NCBI GenBank assembly: GCA_017470325.1
Contig: JAFUES010000002.1
Coordinates: 1 to 29,463, forward strand
Direction: 5' to 3'
Source: Oscillospiraceae bacterium
GTDB lineage: Bacteria; Bacillota_A; Clostridia; Oscillospirales; Oscillospiraceae
Length of the DNA stretch: 29,463 nucleotides
Shown: positions 21,292 to 29,213 of the stretch, in pieces
How positions within the stretch are numbered: the first letter of the stretch is position 1
Layout of the letters: each line of letters begins with the position of its first letter
Program-made: the position numbers and the translations under genes
Notes under the pieces: model-generated
Seen by the model: only the letters and a program-made list of their open reading frames with translations
What the model was told of the DNA's origin: nothing
Database searches by the model: none

Positions 21292-22349
21292 GCCTCAGCC
21301 TCCATGCGGTTCTGATAGAAGCGGAAGGCCGTGGGGATGGAGTAGTCCGCGGCGATCTGCGCCGGGTTAGCCCAGACAAAGCCGCCCCATTCCGCCGCGC
21401 AGTCCACCAGATAGCCGGTCATGTGCCACTCCACATGGGTAAAGACATGCCTGGCCTCGCCGCAGGGCTCGCAGCCCAGCACCCGCGCCCCCTGTCCGGT
21501 CAGCCGCGCGGTGATCTCCTCGACACTGTATGTGCCCTTCTCATTGGGAAATTCCCAGAGCCCGGCCAACAGGCCCCTGTCTGCCCGCTTGCGGATGGCA
21601 TAGCGTCCGCCGCAGCGCAGCAGCAGCACCGTCCGCTGCTCGATCCGCCGCCCCCGTGGCGGGGACTTCACCGGGTAGCGCTCCACCGTGCCGCTCAGAT
21701 GGGCGCGGCAGCAGCTGCGCACCGGGCACAGCTCGCAGCGGGCTTCCCCGTTGGGGATACACAGGGTCTCCCCCAGCTCCATGATGCCCTCGGTCAACAG
21801 GGCGGCGTCCTCACCGTTGGGATACTGTTCCCGCAGCAGGGATGCAAAGCGGGCACGGACAGCGGGCTGCATGATGTCCTCCGGACTTGCCAGGATCCGC
21901 GCCAGTACCCGCAGCACATTGCCGTCTACGGCGGGCTCCGGCTGGCCGTAGGCGATGGAGGCGATGGCCCCGGCGGTGTAGTCCCCGATGCCCGGCAGCT
22001 TTTTCAGCTCCGCCGCTGTGCGGGGAAGCTCCCCGCCGTATTGCTCCACCAGCAGCTGCGCTGCCTTTTTCAGATTCCGCGCCCGGCTGTAATAGCCCAG
22101 GCCCTCCCACAGCTTCAGCAGCCGATCTTCCTCTACCGCAGCCAGGGCCTCCACGGTGGGAAGCTCCCTGAGGAAGCGCTCATAGTAGCTCAGCACCGCC
22201 TCGATGCGGGTCTGCTGCAGCATGATCTCCGAGATCCACACATGGTAGGGCGTGGGCTCCTGCCGCCAGGGCAGTACCCGGCGGCTGGCTGCGTACCACT
22301 CGATCAGGCGGGGGATACACTGCCGGATCAATTCCCGCTCGTCACTCAT
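21288..22349 (-). CDS. mutY: A/G-specific adenine DNA glycosylase
   Basis: A 353-residue base-excision repair enzyme removing adenine opposite 8-oxoguanine. E41 in ISEIMLQQT and D142 in AVDGNVLRV are the catalytic acids. The helix-hairpin-helix reads LPGIGDYTAGA (118-128). The 4Fe-4S ligands are C197, C205, C208 and C214. A NUDIX-like C-terminal domain (about 230-350) checks the opposite base. No Shine-Dalgarno lies before the ATG at 22349 or the in-frame ATG at 22361. A short leader reading frame ends across 22349, so coupling to that frame is likely. It forms a two-gene unit with the YgjP-like gene. Confidence 0.95.
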   Translation of the reverse strand: MSDERELIRQCIPRLIEWYAASRRVLPWRQEPTPYHVWISEIMLQQTRIEAVLSYYERFLRELPTVEALAAVEEDRLLKLWEGLGYYSRARNLKKAAQLLVEQYGGELPRTAAELKKLPGIGDYTAGAIASIAYGQPEPAVDGNVLRVLARILASPEDIMQPAVRARFASLLREQYPNGEDAALLTEGIMELGETLCIPNGEARCELCPVRSCCRAHLSGTVERYPVKSPPRGRRIEQRTVLLLRCGGRYAIRKRADRGLLAGLWEFPNEKGTYSVEEITARLTGQGARVLGCEPCGEARHVFTHVEWHMTGYLVDCAAEWGGFVWANPAQIAADYSIPTAFRFYQNRMEAEA

Positions 22350-22374
22350 GGCGTATAACATTAACAGTTTTCAT
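22342..22374 (-). CDS. Ten-residue leader reading frame overlapping the mutY start
   Basis: MKTVNVIRHE is preceded by GGAG (22385-22382) at an ideal 7-base spacing, while mutY itself has none. Its stop TGA (22344-22342) overlaps the mutY ATG region (ATGAGTGA). This looks like a translation-coupling leader. Too short for homology; proposed from signal placement only. Confidence 0.45.
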   Translation of the reverse strand: MKTVNVIRHE

Positions 22375-22408
22375 TGGCTTGCTCCGATCTGCGCTTGTAC
22401 TGTCCCCC

Positions 22409-22436
22409 ATTGTAGCAGAAAAGCCGCAGATGTCAA
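22409..22436 (-). promoter_or_regulatory. Promoter of mutY
   Basis: Perfect TTGACA (22436-22431), 16-base spacer, TACAAT (22414-22409) with TGC just before it (extended -10). Confidence 0.8.
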
Positions 22437-22443
22437 AGGGCAG

Positions 22444-22473
22444 AAAAATCCCTCCGCCGGTGAGCGGAGGGAT
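22444..22473 (-). terminator. Intrinsic terminator of the zinc-knuckle membrane protein gene
   Basis: Reading the minus strand, ATCCCTCCGC pairs with GCGGAGGGAT over a 6-base loop and is followed by TTTT. The mutY -35 starts just beyond it. Confidence 0.88.
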
Positions 22474-22490
22474 CTTCTTTTATGCGGTTC

Positions 22491-23285
22491 TTATGCGGCT
22501 TCGTCAGCCTCGGCCACGTCCTCCACGACTTCCTCGGGAACATAGTCGCTTACGTCCACATCGTCGGTGACCACGCCGGTGATGGCGTCGCGCTTGGCGC
22601 AGAAGGAGCACAGGCGGGTGCGGCCCGCGGCGATAGCCTGCTCCACGGTGCCGTAGGTCAGCTGCTCGCTCTGGTTGAGCGCCTGGCAGTCGTCATGGGT
22701 GTGATAGACCTTGCCGAAGGGGCTCCAGTACACGTCGTCGGAGATAGCCTCCATGGCGGCCTGCTGCTGTTCTGCAGACACAGGATTATAGTCGATGCTG
22801 GTGCCGCCGGCGATCAGCAGCGCGATGACCGCGGCAATGGTTGCAATGGTCTTGGTCTTCTTGTCCACGTTCTTGTTGGTGAGCAGAAGGATGATGAAAG
22901 GCACGAACGCCAGGCAGGCGACGATCACGCCCATGTTGTTCCACAGCCAGAACAGGGTGGGATTCTTTTCCGAGGCGGGCTTGATGTGGTTGGCCTTTTT
23001 CCACAGCTGGGAGCCGATGATCACGCAGGCCATATCCAGCACGATGAACAGGATCAACTGATAAAGCTGCGGCATAAAGGTCCACTGGATCTTACCAAAC
23101 AGGATGCAGATCGCCAGGATCTCAAACACGAATGCCAGCACCCACAGCACGATCGCGCCTACGCGCAGACCCGTGGCGTTGCCCACAGGGGCAGCCTGGA
23201 CGACCTGGGGCTTTTTCTTGGAGCCGGCAGCCACTTCTTCGCCGGTATCGGCAGAGACGATTTTTTTCTTCTTCGGTTCGGCCAT
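22491..23285 (-). CDS. Membrane protein with a C-terminal Ada-like zinc knuckle
   Basis: A 264-residue protein. A basic, charged N-terminus (1-38, MAEPKKKKIV) is followed by four hydrophobic helices (about 42-64, 72-94, 115-137, 146-164). A soluble domain carries VYHTHDDC (193-200), then YGTVEQAIAAGRTRLCSFC (211-229). The order H/C ... tVeeAlaaG ... CxxC is that of small Ada-like or nuclease-tail zinc domains, with ligands probably C200, C226, C229 and H195 or H197. The tail is acidic. GGAG precedes the ATG. Function is unknown; a zinc-binding envelope or stress protein is a fair guess. It is divergent from the DUF937 gene. Confidence 0.75.
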   Translation of the reverse strand: MAEPKKKKIVSADTGEEVAAGSKKKPQVVQAAPVGNATGLRVGAIVLWVLAFVFEILAICILFGKIQWTFMPQLYQLILFIVLDMACVIIGSQLWKKANHIKPASEKNPTLFWLWNNMGVIVACLAFVPFIILLLTNKNVDKKTKTIATIAAVIALLIAGGTSIDYNPVSAEQQQAAMEAISDDVYWSPFGKVYHTHDDCQALNQSEQLTYGTVEQAIAAGRTRLCSFCAKRDAITGVVTDDVDVSDYVPEEVVEDVAEADEAA

Positions 23286-23314
23286 TGTTGTATTCTCCTT
23301 TATATTCTCTTTTC

Positions 23315-23373
23315 CCGTATACGGTATTACCTGATGTTGTCCACATTATATGGCATTTGGTAGATAAATACAA
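23315..23373 (-). promoter_or_regulatory. Promoter and palindrome of the zinc-knuckle gene
   Basis: TTGTAT (23373-23368), 17 bases, TATAAT (23350-23345). A perfect CCGTATACGG palindrome (23315-23324) lies just past the start point and could be an operator. Confidence 0.65.
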
Positions 23374-23400
23374 GAGCCTTTTACACAATATCATGAAGAA

Positions 23401-23429
23401 TTGACTTTGCGGCTCGGCGCTTTTATAAT
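23401..23429 (+). promoter_or_regulatory. Promoter of the DUF937 gene
   Basis: TTGACT (23401-23406), 17-base spacer, perfect TATAAT (23424-23429). It is close to consensus and suggests strong expression. Confidence 0.82.
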
Positions 23430-23457
23430 AAAGAAAAAATACTTGGAGGTCCCGACC

Positions 23458-24192
23458 ATGGATCTGAATACTCTGATGGGCACCATGCTCAGCAGCGACA
23501 GCATCAAAAACATCAGCAAGGCCAGCGGCGCGTCCCAGAAGGACGTGAAGGCCGTCCTGAACTCCGCTCTGCCGGGGCTTCTCAACGGCGCCGCCCAGCA
23601 GGCCAACAACAGCCAGACCGCGGCGGGCTTCGCCGGGGCCCTGGCCCAGCACGCCAAGTCCGACACCCGGGATCTGGGTTCCTTCCTGTCCGGCGTGGAC
23701 CTGGCCGACGGCGGCAAGATCATCGCCCATCTGCTGGGCGCCAACACCACTGCCGCCACCCAACAGACCGCCAACGCCTCCGGCGTGGACGCAGCCAAAG
23801 TCGCCAAGATCCTGGCGGTGGCCGCACCGCTGCTGATGAGCCTGCTGGGGCAGCAGACCAGCCAGAGCAGCGGCAGCGCGGTGGGCACGCTGATGAACAG
23901 TCTCCTGGGCGGCGGTAACGCCGGCAGCCTGATCGGCTCCCTGCTGGGCGTCACCACGCCCCAAACCACCACGACCACTACCGGCAAAAAGAAAAAGACC
24001 GCGGCCAGCTCTACAGCCAAGAAGACCGGGACAACAGCAAAAAAGACGGGCAGCTCCACGGCCAAGAAAACCGGCACCACCGCGAAAAAAACTTCCACCA
24101 CCAAGAAGACCTCGACTGCGGCGAAGAAGAAACCCGCAGCCAAGTCCGACGAGGCCGCGCTGCTGGACGCGCTGGTGGGCCTGCTGAAATAA
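23458..24192 (+). CDS. DUF937 (YidB-like) protein with histone-H1-like lysine-rich tail
   Basis: A 244-residue protein. Residues 1-165 match DUF937: a helical repeat protein with short LLG/LLNG motifs (for example SALPGLLNG, SLIGSLLG). Residues 170-229 are almost only Lys, Thr, Ala and Ser, with units such as TAKKTGT repeated, like the AKK/PAKK tails of histone H1 and some bacterial nucleoid proteins. The last 15 residues form an amphipathic helix (DEAALLDALVGLLK). TTGGAGG lies 8 bases before the ATG. The tail suggests nucleic-acid or polyanion binding; DUF937 itself has no settled role. The promoter is near consensus. Confidence 0.85.
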   Translation: MDLNTLMGTMLSSDSIKNISKASGASQKDVKAVLNSALPGLLNGAAQQANNSQTAAGFAGALAQHAKSDTRDLGSFLSGVDLADGGKIIAHLLGANTTAATQQTANASGVDAAKVAKILAVAAPLLMSLLGQQTSQSSGSAVGTLMNSLLGGGNAGSLIGSLLGVTTPQTTTTTTGKKKKTAASSTAKKTGTTAKKTGSSTAKKTGTTAKKTSTTKKTSTAAKKKPAAKSDEAALLDALVGLLK

Positions 24193-24217
24193 AAATAACC
24201 ATCCTAAGGAGACCCCC

Positions 24218-24925
24218 ATGTCCTATCGCGTCACACAAGAAGATATCCTCAGCATTCCCGCCGACGCCGCGGCCGTCGGCCTGGAAATGACCATGCGCGT
24301 CGCGGCCGGTCCCAGCTGTCAGCGCATTGCCGACGCCGGGGGCGAGGCCCTGCGAGCGGCGGTGCGCCGCGTAAGGTTCATCCCCCTGGGCAGCGCCGCG
24401 GAGGCGGAGGTAAGCGGTCTTCCCTTCCGGTATCTGCTGCTGACCGGCGAGCCCCGCTGGCTCAATGGTAAGTGCAATGAGCTGCTGGTCCTCCACCGCT
24501 GCTACGAGAGCGTCTTTTCCCTGGCGGAGTCCCTGGGCTGCAAGAGTCTGGTCATGCCCTTTCTCTCCGCCCTGTATTTTCATTTTCCCAAGGTGGACGC
24601 GGTGCACATCGCTCTGGCCGAGGCGGAGAATGCCGGGCTGGAAGTCATCTTTGTGGCCGACACGCCGGAGCTGCTGGCCCTCAGCGAGCGGCCCTACCGC
24701 AAGCCGGAGATCGTCTCCTATGTGGGTTATTACGGCGACCATGCCCTTTTTGAACTGGATAACGGCCTGTTCGCCCGGGTGGATCTGCGCCCGGAGGTGA
24801 CAGAGGTCTCCGTCATCCCCTATTTTGAAGCCTGCTACCGCACCGGCAACAATCCCCTGCAGCCTCTGCTGCCGGACGCGGAGGTAGCGCGACTGCGCCG
24901 GATCTATGAAGAGAGCGTTCTGTAA
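24218..24925 (+). CDS. Divergent macro-domain-like protein
   Basis: A 235-residue protein. Residues 1-145 follow the macro (ADP-ribose-binding) layout: ADAAAVGLEM in place of DAIVNAAN, RVAAGPSCQRIADAGGEAL, then LLVLHRCYESVFSLAESLGC and KSLVMPFLSALYFHFPKVDA, which parallels the usual lA-FP-iStG-y-fP segment. The NAAN loop and the second glycine-rich loop (STGIYG) are both changed, so ADP-ribose hydrolysis may be lost or altered. The C-terminal 75 residues match nothing I know. AAGGAG precedes the ATG 25 bases after the DUF937 stop, so the two may be co-transcribed. Confidence 0.65.
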   Translation: MSYRVTQEDILSIPADAAAVGLEMTMRVAAGPSCQRIADAGGEALRAAVRRVRFIPLGSAAEAEVSGLPFRYLLLTGEPRWLNGKCNELLVLHRCYESVFSLAESLGCKSLVMPFLSALYFHFPKVDAVHIALAEAENAGLEVIFVADTPELLALSERPYRKPEIVSYVGYYGDHALFELDNGLFARVDLRPEVTEVSVIPYFEACYRTGNNPLQPLLPDAEVARLRRIYEESVL

Positions 24926-24950
24926 TTGCAATAACAGAAACGTTGCAAAA

Positions 24951-24984
24951 GCCCAGCCGTCCCAACGGGGATGGCTGGACTTTT
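24951..24984. terminator. Bidirectional intrinsic terminator
   Basis: GCCCAGCCGTCCC pairs with GGGATGGCTGGAC (one mismatch, one G-U) over an AACG loop, with TTTT on the plus side and TTTT (24950-24947) on the minus side. It lies between convergent genes. Confidence 0.88.
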
Positions 24985-24998
24985 CTGTAGCACCAGTA

Positions 24999-25955
24999 TC
25001 ACTTTTCGTAAAATGCGAAGATCTTTTCCCAATACTTCTGCAGCTGATCCTCCCGGTTGAAGTACAGCTCATGGCGCAGGCCCGGCAGCTTCACCAGCTC
25101 ACAGTTCCGGGCTTTGGCGGCAAAGGCGTTCTGGGCGGCATTGACCACAAGGGTGTCCTTTTCCGCCTGGAAAAGCAGGACCGGGATCTGGATCTTTGCC
25201 ACCCGCTTGGCCGCGCCCACATGCCAGCAGGCGGCGATCGCCTCCCGCCCCCAGCGGGCAGAGCCCGTGCAGGTCTGCAGCTTGGGATCGGCCCGCCGCT
25301 TCTTGTAGTAGTAAACGAAGCGGGCCTCGGAGTTGGACGCGCTTTCGGCATAGGTCTCCTCCGGATAGCGGTCCACCGGGGACATGGGCTCGGCGCCCTT
25401 GGGCCCCAGCGACCGGAGGCCGGCCACCGCATAGGCCACCGGCGTGGGGATCTTGCCAAAGCTGAGCCCCAGCATGGGAGAGGAAAGCACCGCTTTTTGA
25501 AAGAGCGCAGGGTAATCCTCGATGGTCCAGGCGCCCACGCAGCCGCCCATGGAGTGACAGTAGAGAAGAATAGGCAGCTCCCCCGCCGCGGGACGGACAA
25601 GGGTCTCCGTCAGGTGGCGCAGGTCCTGCACATAGTCCTCAAAGCGTCCCACATGGACGACCAGCTCCTTGCCGCCGGGCCGGTAGGACAGGCCGTGGCC
25701 GCGGTGATCCAGTCCCCAGATCTCATAGCCCGCCTGGAGCATATAGTAAACGCTCTCGGCATGCTTGCGGATGGATTCGGTAAAGCCGTGGCTGATGACG
25801 ATGACGCCTCTGGGGTTCTCCGCCCGGTAGTGCTCGTAATAGATCGGCTCACCCTTGACCCGCTCGTCGAAGCCCGTCTCCCGGCGGGCAGCCAGATATG
25901 GCTCCACCAGGGTCTCCATCTGTTCCTTGTAGCGTTCTTCCTCGATCCAACGCAT
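24999..25955 (-). CDS. Alpha/beta hydrolase, lysophospholipase / monoacylglycerol-lipase type
   Basis: A 318-residue serine hydrolase. The nucleophile elbow CHSMGG carries S135; D267 in QAEKDTLV and H295 in GLRHELY complete the triad. VIVISHGFTES (51-61) supplies the oxyanion HG motif, and GLDHRGHGLS is typical of the PldB/lysophospholipase group. There is no signal peptide, so it is cytoplasmic or membrane-associated. AGGAGGG lies 6 bases before the ATG. Likely substrates are lysophospholipids or monoacylglycerols; other esters cannot be excluded. It follows trkH by 106 bases but has its own promoter. Confidence 0.9.
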   Translation of the reverse strand: MRWIEEERYKEQMETLVEPYLAARRETGFDERVKGEPIYYEHYRAENPRGVIVISHGFTESIRKHAESVYYMLQAGYEIWGLDHRGHGLSYRPGGKELVVHVGRFEDYVQDLRHLTETLVRPAAGELPILLYCHSMGGCVGAWTIEDYPALFQKAVLSSPMLGLSFGKIPTPVAYAVAGLRSLGPKGAEPMSPVDRYPEETYAESASNSEARFVYYYKKRRADPKLQTCTGSARWGREAIAACWHVGAAKRVAKIQIPVLLFQAEKDTLVVNAAQNAFAAKARNCELVKLPGLRHELYFNREDQLQKYWEKIFAFYEK

Positions 25956-26005
25956 ATCGGTCCCTCCTGTGTACCGGCCTGCACCGCCGCTGTATTTCTG
26001 CTTTT

Positions 26006-26034
26006 ACTATATCAGAGAAGCAGCCACGCGGCAA
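26006..26034 (-). promoter_or_regulatory. Promoter of the alpha/beta hydrolase
   Basis: TTGCCG (26034-26029), 17-base spacer, TATAGT (26011-26006) on the minus strand. Confidence 0.6.
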
Positions 26035-26061
26035 CGGAAAAATCCGCGCTTTTTCGGGTCG

Positions 26062-27501
26062 TCACCGTTTTCGCCACACGCTTGGGGCCAGCAGAAACAG
26101 CATGGGGAACAGTTCCAAACGGCCCAGCAGCATCTCGAAACACAGGACCAGTTTGGAAAGAACGGAAAAGAAGGCATAGTTACCGGTCGGTCCCACCATA
26201 GAAAGCCCCGGTCCCACATTGGAGATGCAGGCGATGGAAGCGGTCAGATTGGTCGTGAGATCATTGCCGTCCAGTGACAGGATGAGAACACCGAGCCCTG
26301 TCGCCAGCAGATATACAAAGAAGAACACATGGACGCTCATCACCGTTCGATCACCGACCGGATGATCTTCAAACCAGATCCTTTTTACCTGCGTCGGGTG
26401 GATCATCCGTTTCAGCTCGGCAAAATAGGATTTGATCAAAATTACGATCCGGGAGACCTTCATCCCGCCGCCTGTCGATCCGGCGCAGCCGCCGATAAAC
26501 ATCAGCAGCACCAAAATCCATCGCGACAGCTCCGGCCAAGCATCAAAATTGCTGGTTGAGAAGCCCGTTGTACTTAATACCGTCAAAACCTGAAAAAAGG
26601 AATAGCGCAGCGCAGAGAGCGCGCCGCCGTATTCTTTCGCGACGTTGGCGGCGATCAAGACGACGGAGGCAGCAATAACGCCCAAATAAACGCGCAGCTC
26701 CTCACTGCGGGCTGCCGCCGCGCCCTGTCCCAACAAGGCCAAGTAAAACAGGTTGAAATTACAGCCAAACAGCAGCATGAAGCAGGCGATCACCATTTCG
26801 ATATAGGCGCTGTGAAAGGCTCCGATGCTCTCGGCCCGGGTGGAGAAGCCCCCGGTGCCTGCCGTTGCGAAAGAATGAAGGAGCGCATCGTAAAAGCTCA
26901 TCCTTCCCAGCAGCAGGAGGACGCACTCCAGCAATGTAAGGCCGGCATAGATAAGATACAGGATCCGCGCGGTTTTCCTGACTCTGGGAACCAGCTTGCT
27001 TACCGTGGGGCCCGGGACCTCGGCGCGCATGATGTGGATGTAATGGTCACCGGAAACGGGCAATATCGCGGCAATGAACACCAGGACTCCCATTCCCCCG
27101 ACCCAGTGTGTGAACAGCCGCCAGAACATACAGCCCCGGCTGAGCCGTTCAGGGTCACGCAGGATGCTGGCCCCCGTTGTGGTAAAGCCGGAAACCGTCT
27201 CGAACAGCGCATCCGTATAGCTTGGAATGTACCCGGAAAAGACAAACGGCAGCGCGCCAAAAGCAGACATCAGGATCCAGGCAAGCCCGACACAAACAAA
27301 GCCTTCGCGCGCAAACAGATGAGGTACCGCGGGTTTCACCGCGTTCAGCCCGGCCCCAAGCAGCAGGAGAGGGAGAATCGTACAGAGATAGGGCATAAGG
27401 GGTTCTCCATAGACCGCAGCCGTTGTAAGCGGGAGCAACAACAGCCCTGCTTCCGCAAGGAGCACTTTCCCGAGGATATTCCCGACAGCTTTGTAATTCA
27501 T
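26062..27501 (-). CDS. trkH: Potassium uptake channel subunit TrkH/KtrB
   Basis: A 479-residue membrane protein with the four selectivity-filter repeats of the TrkH/KtrB family: SGFTTTGAS, ATAGTGGFST, LSTTGFST and NVGPGL. It imports potassium and is gated by the RCK protein encoded immediately upstream. Its ATG overlaps the trkA stop (ATGA). The C-terminus ends VWRKR soon after the last helix. The base composition of this pair looks less GC-rich and less codon-biased than the genes to the left. No terminator is evident after it. Confidence 0.95.
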   Translation of the reverse strand: MNYKAVGNILGKVLLAEAGLLLLPLTTAAVYGEPLMPYLCTILPLLLLGAGLNAVKPAVPHLFAREGFVCVGLAWILMSAFGALPFVFSGYIPSYTDALFETVSGFTTTGASILRDPERLSRGCMFWRLFTHWVGGMGVLVFIAAILPVSGDHYIHIMRAEVPGPTVSKLVPRVRKTARILYLIYAGLTLLECVLLLLGRMSFYDALLHSFATAGTGGFSTRAESIGAFHSAYIEMVIACFMLLFGCNFNLFYLALLGQGAAAARSEELRVYLGVIAASVVLIAANVAKEYGGALSALRYSFFQVLTVLSTTGFSTSNFDAWPELSRWILVLLMFIGGCAGSTGGGMKVSRIVILIKSYFAELKRMIHPTQVKRIWFEDHPVGDRTVMSVHVFFFVYLLATGLGVLILSLDGNDLTTNLTASIACISNVGPGLSMVGPTGNYAFFSVLSKLVLCFEMLLGRLELFPMLFLLAPSVWRKR

Positions 27502-28874
27502 ACGCTTCGCCCTGACGCAGACAGAATGTCGTCCAACTCAACGATCGTTCGGTCTGCCACTACCACGATGACACGGTCTCCGGGCTGCATGACGGTTTTC
27601 CCATCCGGAAGAAAGCTCTCTCCGTCCCGAATCACCGAAGCCAGCAGGACGCCGTTGGAAATCGGCATATCCTTCAGCGCTGTGCCGACGCAGGCCGCCT
27701 TTGCTCCAACGATAAATTCCATCGCGGCAACTCGCCGATCTCCAAGATAATACAGCGCTTCGATCGTGCTCTTTCCGGACGCGTGATCCAGGCCGCGGAC
27801 ATATCCCGTGATCCGTTCCGCCACAAGCTCCTGGGGGGACAATGTGGTCTCCTGAGCGACATCCCGCATCAATTCCACGAACTTGGTATTGTGCACCTTG
27901 GAGATTACCTTGCCAACGCCGGCCTTCCCGGCATACAGACTGAGTATGATATTGTCCTCGTCAGAACCGGTCAGTGCGACAAAGCCGTCCGCCCGGGAGA
28001 TACCGTATTCCTGCAGGACCGCTGTGTCCGTACCGTCAGCGCAGTGGATGGTCGTGTTTTTCAGCGCCTCTGCCAGGACCTGACAGCGTGTACTGTCCTG
28101 CTCGATGATCGTAACATCGACGCCTGTGCTCTCCAGCAGTCTTGTCAGATGCACAGCGCTTCTGCTTCCCCCCAACAGGATCACATTTCTGACCGGTTTT
28201 TTATAGGTCCCGGCAGATTTGAAGAAACGGCGCAAGGCATCCGGCAAACCGGTCACCGTAATCCGATCCCCTGTGCGAAGGACAAAATCGCCGCGTGGGA
28301 TCTGGACTGTCTCGCCCCGTTCTACACAGCAGATCAGGATCTTTTGACCGAATTTGCTCCATAGCTTCTGCAAGGGCATATCGGTCAGCTTGCTGTTTTC
28401 CTCAAGGATGAATGTAACGATCTCCATATTGCAATCCGGGAAAGATTCCACGCGAGTCGCCGCCGGAAACTGCAGCACACGGGAAATCTCCTCCGCTGTC
28501 ACATAATCCGGATGGATGGAGAACGACAGATGCATGGTCTCTTTCAGCAATTCAGCACTCTGAATATACGCCGGATTTCGAAGTAGGGACACCGTATGCC
28601 GCGCACCCAACTTCCTTGCCAGTTGGCAGGCGATCAGATTGGCCTCGTCCGCGCCGGTCGCGGCAATAAACAGATCGGAATGTCCTGCCGCCGCGTCTGA
28701 CAATGTTTCCAGTGCGGCACAGCTTCCGTAACAGCCGATCACATCCATACTGTTTACGGCACTGTCTACTCTGTCCTTCCGCTGGTCGATCAGCGTTAGA
28801 TCATGCCCCTCCCGGCAGAGCTGCTGCGCTGCGGCGATCCCCATTTTCCCTGCGCCGGCAATCACAATTTTCAT
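27498..28874 (-). CDS. trkA: Trk potassium system regulatory protein TrkA (double RCK)
   Basis: A 458-residue cytoplasmic protein with two RCK units: the first Rossmann motif GAGKMG (about 7-12) and acidic D at the second strand end, the second starting LLGGSRSAVHL (about 233). Each is followed by a RCK_C domain. It binds nucleotides (NADH/ATP-type ligands in the family) and gates TrkH. The start is the ATG at 28874, preceded by GGGGAG; an in-frame ATG at 28910 lies upstream of that site. It heads the two-gene operon. No clear promoter was found; CATAAT at about 28941-28946 is a weak -10 candidate on this strand. Confidence 0.95.
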   Translation of the reverse strand: MKIVIAGAGKMGIAAAQQLCREGHDLTLIDQRKDRVDSAVNSMDVIGCYGSCAALETLSDAAAGHSDLFIAATGADEANLIACQLARKLGARHTVSLLRNPAYIQSAELLKETMHLSFSIHPDYVTAEEISRVLQFPAATRVESFPDCNMEIVTFILEENSKLTDMPLQKLWSKFGQKILICCVERGETVQIPRGDFVLRTGDRITVTGLPDALRRFFKSAGTYKKPVRNVILLGGSRSAVHLTRLLESTGVDVTIIEQDSTRCQVLAEALKNTTIHCADGTDTAVLQEYGISRADGFVALTGSDEDNIILSLYAGKAGVGKVISKVHNTKFVELMRDVAQETTLSPQELVAERITGYVRGLDHASGKSTIEALYYLGDRRVAAMEFIVGAKAACVGTALKDMPISNGVLLASVIRDGESFLPDGKTVMQPGDRVIVVVADRTIVELDDILSASGRSV

Positions 28875-29030
28875 GAACGCACTCCCCTTATGCAAATAAA
28901 AGCGAATCACTCACTTTGTTGCGCTGTAGACTGTCGTGCTTATTATGACAAAACAGATATTAAAACTGGGAAAAGTCTTTTTTCTCGGCATAAATATGCT
29001 GTTAACGGGAGAGCTTTTTGTATGTGGCAC

Positions 29031-29093
29031 AGCGGGTGGGATTCGACCTCCGCCGCGGCGGAGGCCGCCTTATAGCGCAGCGGGTGGGATTCG
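29031..29093 (+). repeat. Direct repeat AGCGGGTGGGATTCG (two copies) flanking a palindrome
   Basis: AGCGGGTGGGATTCG occurs at 29031-29045 and 29079-29093, 48 bases apart, with related flanks (GCACAGC and GCGCAGC). Between them CCTCCGCCGCGGCGGAGG (29047-29064) is a perfect 18-bp palindrome. Confidence 0.85.
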
Positions 29094-29098
29094 CGTGC

Positions 29099-29192
29099 AT
29101 ATCTTTTCGACGGCAGGCGCCGCGAAAAGATATTAAAGAATCGCCCAGTGTGCGCACTGGACGATGAAGGCCCCACCGGGGCCTTCGATTCT
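29099..29192 (+). repeat. Cluster of three adjacent hairpins with a possible closing stem
   Basis: Hairpin A: ATATCTTTTCG (29099-29109) with CGAAAAGATAT (29123-29133), plus an inner CGGC/GCCG. Hairpin B: ATCG-C-CCAGTG with CACTGG-A-CGAT (29140-29165), TGCG loop. Hairpin C: GAAGGCCCC/GGGGCCTTC (29166-29186), ACC loop. AGAATC (29137-29142) can instead pair with GATTCT (29187-29192), enclosing hairpins B and C as a three-way junction. Confidence 0.75.
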
Positions 29193-29213
29193 GATTCGAA
29201 TCCCTTACCCTTA

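Noticed and set aside
23998..24150. Short tandem repeats as a CRISPR or minisatellite
   Set aside because: They are codons for the Lys/Thr/Ala repeat tail of the DUF937 protein. Units are imperfect and in frame, with no spacers.
29018..29045. tRNA 3'-end-like sequence on the minus strand (GAATCCCACCCGCTGTGCCA)
   Set aside because: It resembles a T-loop, acceptor strand and CCA, but the T-stem partner does not pair and no anticodon arm or 5' acceptor strand is present.
28875..29200. ydaO-type c-di-AMP riboswitch upstream of trkA
   Set aside because: Potassium genes are often under this riboswitch, so I looked, but the conserved core sequences are not present.
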